From contig QNFJ01000053.1 of NCBI GenBank assembly GCA_003646305.1, forward strand, positions 1 to 11,239: a stretch of 11,239 nt of DNA, written 5' to 3'. The translations under genes were made by a program, and so were the position numbers. This document shows, piece by piece, positions 6,855 to 11,239 of the stretch. The notes beneath the pieces are model-generated. The model had not been told where the DNA came from. It was given only the letters and a program-made list of their open reading frames with translations, and did not search any database. This stretch comes from Gammaproteobacteria bacterium (GTDB lineage Bacteria > Pseudomonadota > Gammaproteobacteria > Methylococcales > UBA2780). Numbering within the stretch: position 1 is the stretch's first letter; every line of letters begins with the position of its first letter.

Positions 6855-8561
6855 ATGCTACGCCAAAAACTAAAACCATTCATTCCCATTCTAGAATGGC
6901 TTCCAACTTACAAGCGCGCCCAGCTCCCGGGCGATTTGCTGGCGGGCATCATTGTCGCGATTGTTCTAATTCCCCAATCAATGGCTTACGCAATGGTTGC
7001 GGGACTTCCACCGCAGGTTGGGCTCTACGCCAGCGTACTCCCATTGCTATTTTATAGCCTGCTCGGTAGCAGTCGAACAATGGCCGTTGGCCCAGTCGGC
7101 CTTATGTCACTCATGACTGGAAGTTTATTGGCAGAGATGGGAATAAACGATACAGCCCAGCTTCTCTCCATCGCAGTACTCCTCGCGCTTCTTTCTGGGT
7201 TTACGCTCCTTTTTATGCGTTTGCTCAAGCTAGGTTCTGTTATCAACTTCCTTAGCCACCCAGTTATTTCCGGCTTCACTAGCGCTGCAGCCATTTTAAT
7301 TATGTTTAGCCAGCTCAAACACCTGTTTGGCATTGAAATCCCTTCAGAACTTGGCGTCATTGAGAAGATAGGATTCACCTTCTCAAACAGCGATCAAATT
7401 AATGCAACCACATTGGTGATTGGACTGCTCTCAATCGTTTTCCTGATTCTAATTCGCAGCCCTTTAGCTAACAAACTAGCCATCAAAGCGGGAGGCATTT
7501 TAGGCAAATCAGCCCCTTTAGTGGTGGTGGTTACCGGCATTTTTTTTACTGCCACTTTCCAGCTCGCAGAGAGCTACGGCGTTGCGATTGTTGGTGCTAT
7601 TCCAGCCGGATTGCCCGAACTAAAAATCCCGGCTTTCGATCAATCACTATGGCAACAGATCCTGCCCGGAGCAATGCTGATTGCCGTCGTCGGTTTTCTC
7701 GAAAGCATCTCCGTTGCCAAAGCCCTGGCGAGTCGAAGACGAGAAAAAATTGACGCTAACCAAGAGCTTCTCGCACTTGGCGCATCAAATATAAGCTCTG
7801 CTTTTTCTGGTGGCTATCCTGTTGCTGGCGGGCTAGGCCGATCGATGGTGAACTTTTCCTCCGGCGCAAATACACCTCTGGCCAGCATTATTACCGCACT
7901 ACTCCTAGCGTTCGCGCTTATCTGTCTAACACCTTACCTCTACAACCTACCACGAGCCGTTTTATCCGCCATTATCATCGTTGCGGTTTCTGCACTAATC
8001 GATTTGGAAACATTTAAAAAGGCCTGGCGTTATGATCGCGCAGATGCCGCCTCTTTTTTGGCCACTTTTTTTGCTGTACTTATTATTGGGATTGAACTGG
8101 GGATTCTACTTGGTGCGATTATCTCGATTTCTCTGTATCTACATAGAAGCAGTCAGCCCCATATTGCCGTTGTAGGTCGCATTGCAGGGAGTGAGCACTT
8201 TCGAAATATCGACCGGCACGATGTTGAGACACACCCTCATATCCTTGCCCTGCGCATTGACGAAAACCTCTACTTCGCAAACACGAATTATCTGGAAGAC
8301 AAGATCATGGGGATGATCGTCGATGATAGCCAGATCAAGGAGCTTATACTAATTTGTAGTGCCATAAACTTTATCGATACAAGCGCCCTCGATTCACTTG
8401 AGATGACGATTGACCGACTTAGGAATGCAGGGGTCACCGTGCACCTTGCAGAGGTCAAAGGGCCGGTTATGGACAAACTCAAAAAGAGTCACTTCCTTGC
8501 ACAACTTGGAGAGGGAAAGGTCTTTCTCAGTACCCACGATGCCTTTACAGAACTTGGATGA
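6855..8561 (+). CDS. SulP-family anion permease with STAS domain
   Basis: This 568-residue inner-membrane transporter belongs to the SLC26/SulP family. The N-terminal part carries the family signature region LPGDLLAGIIVAIVLIPQSMAYAM and the following GLPPQVGLYASVLP. Many hydrophobic segments run to about residue 440. A cytoplasmic STAS domain follows (about 458-568) with the typical loop INFIDTSALDSLE, including D508-T509-S510. The family moves sulfate, bicarbonate, dicarboxylates or chloride, so the substrate cannot be read from sequence alone. Divergence from a persulfide dioxygenase favours a sulfur oxyanion. No ribosome site precedes the ATG, so a very short leader or leaderless mRNA is possible. 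The stop codon overlaps the next ATG by 4 bp. Length is normal for the family. Confidence 0.9.
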   Translation: MLRQKLKPFIPILEWLPTYKRAQLPGDLLAGIIVAIVLIPQSMAYAMVAGLPPQVGLYASVLPLLFYSLLGSSRTMAVGPVGLMSLMTGSLLAEMGINDTAQLLSIAVLLALLSGFTLLFMRLLKLGSVINFLSHPVISGFTSAAAILIMFSQLKHLFGIEIPSELGVIEKIGFTFSNSDQINATTLVIGLLSIVFLILIRSPLANKLAIKAGGILGKSAPLVVVVTGIFFTATFQLAESYGVAIVGAIPAGLPELKIPAFDQSLWQQILPGAMLIAVVGFLESISVAKALASRRREKIDANQELLALGASNISSAFSGGYPVAGGLGRSMVNFSSGANTPLASIITALLLAFALICLTPYLYNLPRAVLSAIIIVAVSALIDLETFKKAWRYDRADAASFLATFFAVLIIGIELGILLGAIISISLYLHRSSQPHIAVVGRIAGSEHFRNIDRHDVETHPHILALRIDENLYFANTNYLEDKIMGMIVDDSQIKELILICSAINFIDTSALDSLEMTIDRLRNAGVTVHLAEVKGPVMDKLKKSHFLAQLGEGKVFLSTHDAFTELG

Positions 8562-9307
8562 AAATTCTACTGCTTGGTGGAACGCAAGAGGGTAAACAAT
8601 TAGCTGAATGGTTCGCAAATCAGCCACAAATTGAGCTGATCTACAGCACAAAAAAAGCGCTAACACGCCCATCAGCTGATTATACAACGATTCATGGCGG
8701 CTTCAGCGGGGTTAACGGGCTCGCTGAAAAGCTAAAAAACGAAGGTTTTGATCTTCTGCTAGACATGACCTACCCATACGCAGCCAAAATGAGCCAGAAT
8801 GCCGTTATTGCCGCCTCGCTCAGTTCAGTCCCTATTTGGAGTTTTCAATCACCACCATGGATTGCAGAGCCAGATAATCAATGGTATTTCTACAGCTCAC
8901 TACCCGAAGTACTTGAAGCCATTACGCCCTACCATCGCTGCTTCTTTTCAACAGCAAATGGCCTACAGAAAAAGTGGAACACCATCCCATCTCATCAACA
9001 CTGGTTCATTCGCTGCCGTTCAGAGAAAGGACAAAAGACAACAGACCAAAGGCGCTTTATTGAGGGGCGAGGCCCTCTCGAATACGACGAGGCATTTAAG
9101 CACTTTGTAAGTCTAGAAATCGAGGTCCTTATCAGTTACGACAGCGGCGGCAAAGCTGCAAAAGCAAAAATTGAGGCGGCCAAAGCCGCCTCAATCCCCG
9201 TCTTCTTTATCTGCCGACCAATACCTCAACAAACCGACAGACAATTTACGAATATCACTTCAATTAAAAATGCCTTAATTCAAGACTACTGCCTGAATGT
9301 TGCATGA
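8558..9307 (+). CDS. cobK: Precorrin-6A / cobalt-precorrin-6A reductase
   Basis: This 249-residue NAD(P)H-dependent enzyme of corrin-ring synthesis reduces precorrin-6A, or the cobalt form, to the 6B form. An N-terminal nucleotide-binding start MKILLLGGTQEGKQLAEW (1-18) is followed by DMTYPYAAKMSQNA (69-82), the counterpart of the family's D-x-T-H-P-(Y/F)-A block. Next come EGRGPL (169-174) and the C-terminal ISYDSGGKAAKAKIEAAK with IPVFFICRP (192-221). The usual histidine of the THP block is tyrosine here (Y72). Its ATG overlaps the SulP stop codon, so it is probably translated by coupling; no strong ribosome site is visible. No other cob gene lies nearby, so the aerobic (CobK) and anaerobic (CbiJ) routes cannot be told apart. 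The 3' end overlaps the convergent cytochrome gene by 22 bp. Confidence 0.82.
   Translation: MKILLLGGTQEGKQLAEWFANQPQIELIYSTKKALTRPSADYTTIHGGFSGVNGLAEKLKNEGFDLLLDMTYPYAAKMSQNAVIAASLSSVPIWSFQSPPWIAEPDNQWYFYSSLPEVLEAITPYHRCFFSTANGLQKKWNTIPSHQHWFIRCRSEKGQKTTDQRRFIEGRGPLEYDEAFKHFVSLEIEVLISYDSGGKAAKAKIEAAKAASIPVFFICRPIPQQTDRQFTNITSIKNALIQDYCLNVA
9161..9195 (-). terminator. Intrinsic terminator of the cytochrome gene, inside cobK
   Basis: A perfect 11-bp stem (9170-9180 with 9185-9195, core GAGGCGGC/GCCGCCTC) closes a 4-nt loop. On the minus strand it is followed by TTTTGCTTT, with a fifth T supplied by the foot of the stem. It therefore reads as a classic Rho-independent terminator about 90 nt past the cytochrome stop codon. 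In the plus direction no T-run follows. The same bases encode cobK residues 205-213 (IEAAKAASI). Confidence 0.75.
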
Positions 9308-9753
9308 CAACTGACGCAATAATTCATCGTGCTATTCAGTGCGCGAAGAGACTCTTTCAGGTTGCCTTTTTTAAGCGTTTCAGCCAAATCATCTCCGCTC
9401 TTGTGAAAGGCCAAACCCATCCCTTTAAATGCCTCATTCTCAAAACTATTACACATTTTCATCATTCTCTCGTTTGAACCCAGCTGCTCGCCAGCAATGG
9501 TAGAGGCACCCTCAAAATCGTCTTCCGCAATCGCTGAAACGATCTTGCGAACCGCATCAAGATGAGCACGCATATTGGCTAATTGATGCTGCTTCATCAT
9601 CGGTGGCAGATTAAGCGATATTCTCTCATCCGTCGATGACCCACCACCCTTCATACCGTGATCCATCCCGCTGTGTTTCATCATCCCCTCGGCTGAAACC
9701 GTTCCCACGGTCAGTGTAAGAAAACATGCTGCAAAAATTGACTTTCTGATCAT
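9286..9753 (-). CDS. Cytochrome c'-like periplasmic haem protein with Met/His-rich N-terminus
   Basis: This is a 155-residue exported c-type cytochrome. A signal peptide (1-21, cleavage likely after VSA) is followed by the metal-binding-like stretch MMKHSGMDHGM (24-34) and a glycine-rich linker. The rest is a helical bundle (about 48-155) ending in the haem site C146-V-S-C149-H150. The C-terminal CxxCH plus the helix beginning MMKQHQLANMRAHL fits the cytochrome c'/four-helix cytochrome group, whose members bind NO or act in electron transfer. The ATG at 9753 is preferred because a GGGGA ribosome site lies 8 nt before it and it places the signal peptide at the start; a GTG at 9774 would add 7 residues. 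Upstream is an FNR-like site, which suits nitrogen-oxide or low-oxygen expression. It shares 22 bp with the convergent cobK gene. Confidence 0.75.
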   Translation of the reverse strand: MIRKSIFAACFLTLTVGTVSAEGMMKHSGMDHGMKGGGSSTDERISLNLPPMMKQHQLANMRAHLDAVRKIVSAIAEDDFEGASTIAGEQLGSNERMMKMCNSFENEAFKGMGLAFHKSGDDLAETLKKGNLKESLRALNSTMNYCVSCHATFRQ

Positions 9754-9788
9754 CTCTCTTCCCCTTAATTTCACTTGTCTACGTCCCG

Positions 9789-9856
9789 ATGCTAACCCCT
9801 AGCCAATAGATAAACATTGCTCTAGATCAATTTGCTAGACTTGGGATATTTAAAAT
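9789..9856. promoter_or_regulatory. Shared FNR/ANR-type site for the divergent cytochrome and trpD2 genes
   Basis: TTGCT-ctag-ATCAA (9817-9830) is one base from the FNR consensus TTGAT-N4-ATCAA. A minus-strand -10-like TAGCAT (9794-9789) predicts a start near 9783. A plus-strand TAAAAT (9851-9856) predicts a start near 9863. Both starts lie about 40 bp from the centre of the box, so one dimer could activate both genes in class II mode. The plus-strand leader would be only about 8 nt. Confidence 0.55.
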
Positions 9857-9870
9857 ATCAGTTTTAAGTT

Positions 9871-10866
9871 ATGCAACCAACAGAACATCCATTCGCCCCC
9901 TTTATTCGAATTCTTGGAAAAGGCAAAAAAGGTTCGCGTTCGTTAACGATGGAAGAAGCCAAACAGGCAATGGGAATGATTCTCGACCAACAAGCCACCC
10001 CCGAACAGCTTGGTGCATTTCTAATGTTGTTAAGAGTTAAAGAGGAGACCGCGGAAGAATTAGCCGGTTTTGTCGATGCTGCCAACAGCCGAATTGCTCC
10101 AGGCAACCAACCACAGGCAGACCTCGACTGGTCAACCTACGCAGGAAAAAGAAGGCGATTACCCTGGTTCTTTCTTTCCGCTCTACTCCTTTCAAAGAAT
10201 GATGTCCGTATTGCCATGCATGGCTCTCAAGAACAGACAGCCGGGCGCATCTACACAGAAAGCCTTTTACCGCTTTTTGGCATTACCCCTTCCAAAAACA
10301 TAGAGGCGGCTCGACAGGCGCTGTCAGAAAGTAATTTTTGCTTCTTACCAATAGAGGTTTTAAACCCAACCCTTGCCAATATCATTGCATTGCGTCGCAC
10401 GCTTGGCCTTCGCTCACCGGTGCATACGCTATGTCGTTTACTGAATCCTCTGAATGCCCCGTTCCGCATTGATGGCGTATTCCACCCCGCTTACGGCCCT
10501 ATTCATGCAAAAACAGCTCAACTGTTGGGCCAAACAAATAGTCTTACAATCAGAGGTGATGGTGGCGAAGCTGAAATAAAGCCTGACAGCAACTGCACAT
10601 TACAGTGGTTGCAGGGGGGGGAGTATCATGAAGAAGTTTGGCCTCGGCGCTACCCAAAGCGCCTGCTTAATGAGACGGACCTCGACCACTCTGACCTACC
10701 GCGACTATGGAACGGGGAACTTAACCACCCATACGGAGAAGGAGCCGTGATTGAAACAACCGCTGCCTGCCTGAAACTACTCAAGCGATCAGATAGCACC
10801 ATGACTGCACGCCAATTAGCTGAGAAAATGTGGCTAGGGAGGGATAAAAACTGCTTTAGTGCTTAG
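9871..10866 (+). CDS. ybiB: TrpD2/YbiB-family protein (anthranilate phosphoribosyltransferase-like fold)
   Basis: This 331-residue protein has the fold of anthranilate phosphoribosyltransferase: a helical N-terminal domain (about 10-80) and an alpha/beta domain with LLNPLNAPFR (190-199) and RGDGGEAEIKPDS (228-240). The glycine-rich GTGGD loop that binds PRPP in TrpD is replaced by WSTYAGKRRRLPWF (87-100), which is basic. That substitution is typical of the TrpD2/YbiB branch, whose E. coli member binds nucleic acid and is not a tryptophan enzyme. Database names such as 'glycosyl transferase family protein' are therefore probably misleading. The ATG lacks a ribosome site and sits about 8 nt from a predicted start site. 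An FNR-like box upstream is shared with the cytochrome. A run of eight G (10614-10621) lies within the reading frame. Confidence 0.8.
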   Translation: MQPTEHPFAPFIRILGKGKKGSRSLTMEEAKQAMGMILDQQATPEQLGAFLMLLRVKEETAEELAGFVDAANSRIAPGNQPQADLDWSTYAGKRRRLPWFFLSALLLSKNDVRIAMHGSQEQTAGRIYTESLLPLFGITPSKNIEAARQALSESNFCFLPIEVLNPTLANIIALRRTLGLRSPVHTLCRLLNPLNAPFRIDGVFHPAYGPIHAKTAQLLGQTNSLTIRGDGGEAEIKPDSNCTLQWLQGGEYHEEVWPRRYPKRLLNETDLDHSDLPRLWNGELNHPYGEGAVIETTAACLKLLKRSDSTMTARQLAEKMWLGRDKNCFSA

Positions 10867-10878
10867 TCCCTATTTTTT
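10835..10878 (+). terminator. Possible weak terminator after trpD2
   Basis: TAGGGA (10835-10840) and TCCCTA (10867-10872) can pair over 6 bp and are followed by six T (10873-10878). The loop is 26 nt and the stem starts inside the coding region, so this is at best a weak signal. Confidence 0.3.
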
Positions 10879-10953
10879 AAACACTTTTTATCTATCACCC
10901 CCTACTTTTATAGATCTTTCGACTATATTCAATTGGATATGGGAGAAGATTCT

Positions 10954-11239
10954 ATGAGCACTCAATTAGCGCCCGCTGTTTTAAACAAAACATTAGATAA
11001 TTTACCGATGGGTATTACCATCTTCAGTGATGGCAAAATTCACTGGGTAAACGGCTGGCTGCTTAAAAAACTACAAACATCACTCGACTGTTTAGTGGGC
11101 CTTTCAAAGGCCCAGGCAACTAAGACTGACTTTGCTGCTTTGTTCGGTGATGATGAGACGCTCCGTTTAACTAACTCGGAGAATCAAACGTACTGGTTAT
11201 ACCGCGAAACATCGTCCTCCCAAGAACACGAAATACACT
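10954..11239 (+). CDS. PAS-like protein, N-terminal part, cut by the window end
   Basis: An open frame of 95 codons begins here and runs off the window without a stop. I chose the ATG at 10954 because GGGAGA lies 7 nt upstream; an in-frame ATG at 10939 falls before that site. The start reads MSTQLAPAVLNKTLDNLPMG, followed by ITIFSDGKIHWVNGWLLKKL, which resembles the opening strands of a PAS sensor domain. A later part (TLRLTNSENQTYWLYRETSS) resembles further PAS strands. Such domains usually precede a histidine kinase, diguanylate cyclase or sigma-54 activator module, but the output domain is outside the window. A -10-like TATATT is at 10924-10929. The gene is not visibly coupled to trpD2, being 87 bp downstream. 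Confidence 0.65.
   Translation, partial: MSTQLAPAVLNKTLDNLPMGITIFSDGKIHWVNGWLLKKLQTSLDCLVGLSKAQATKTDFAALFGDDETLRLTNSENQTYWLYRETSSSQEHEIH

Noticed and set aside
9367..9373. T-rich run after cobK as a plus-strand terminator
   Set aside because: The preceding sequence offers only a 4-5 bp stem; no convincing hairpin was found, and it lies inside the cytochrome coding sequence.
9871..10866. Tryptophan-pathway anthranilate phosphoribosyltransferase (TrpD)
   Set aside because: The GTGGD PRPP loop is replaced by a basic YAGKRRRLPW stretch and no trp genes are nearby, so the TrpD2/YbiB branch fits better.

Overview
This window looks like a chromosomal segment from a proteobacterium, most likely a gammaproteobacterium. 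The export operon matches the E. coli ybhGFSR layout in order and in protein length, and the first gene is a DUF1451/YbeL-type zinc-ribbon protein. FNR/ANR-type half-sites occur in two promoter regions. A persulfide dioxygenase next to a SulP permease suggests an organism that meets reduced sulfur, but the species cannot be fixed from this sequence. No mobile element, CRISPR array, rRNA or tRNA was seen.

Layout. (1) 59-583, minus: DUF1451 zinc-ribbon protein, preceded by an FNR-like site and flanked on both sides by copies of a ~31-bp dyad element. (2) 813-5825, minus: a compact four-gene exporter operon. The order is membrane-fusion protein, double ABC ATPase, then two ABC-2 permeases, with junctions of 1-bp overlap, 4-bp overlap and 5-bp gap. 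A 17-bp palindrome sits directly upstream of the first gene. (3) 5904-6770, minus: ETHE1/Blh-type persulfide dioxygenase, divergent from a SulP anion permease (6855-8561, plus). Their shared 84-bp control region holds an inverted repeat and helically phased direct repeats. (4) 8558-9307, plus: precorrin-6A reductase (CobK/CbiJ), overlapping the SulP gene by 4 bp. (5) 9286-9753, minus: a secreted cytochrome c'-like protein with a Met/His-rich N-terminus. It converges on and overlaps cobK, and its intrinsic terminator appears to lie inside the cobK coding sequence. (6) 9871-10866, plus: TrpD2/YbiB-family protein, divergent from the cytochrome with a shared FNR-like site. (7) 10954 to the window end, plus: start of a PAS-like protein cut by the window edge.

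How the genes may work together. The dioxygenase would turn glutathione persulfide into sulfite, and the adjacent SulP permease could move the resulting sulfur oxyanions. The cytochrome and TrpD2 genes, and separately the DUF1451 gene, look tied to oxygen or nitrogen-oxide status through FNR-like sites. The exporter operon is probably an efflux system with its own operator; no regulator gene for it is present here. The most unusual structural points are the terminator embedded antisense in cobK, the repeated dyad flanking the zinc-ribbon gene, the shared FNR-like site spaced correctly for both divergent genes, and the concentration of non-canonical motifs of the double ABC ATPase in one composite ATP site. 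No clearly new multi-gene system is evident.
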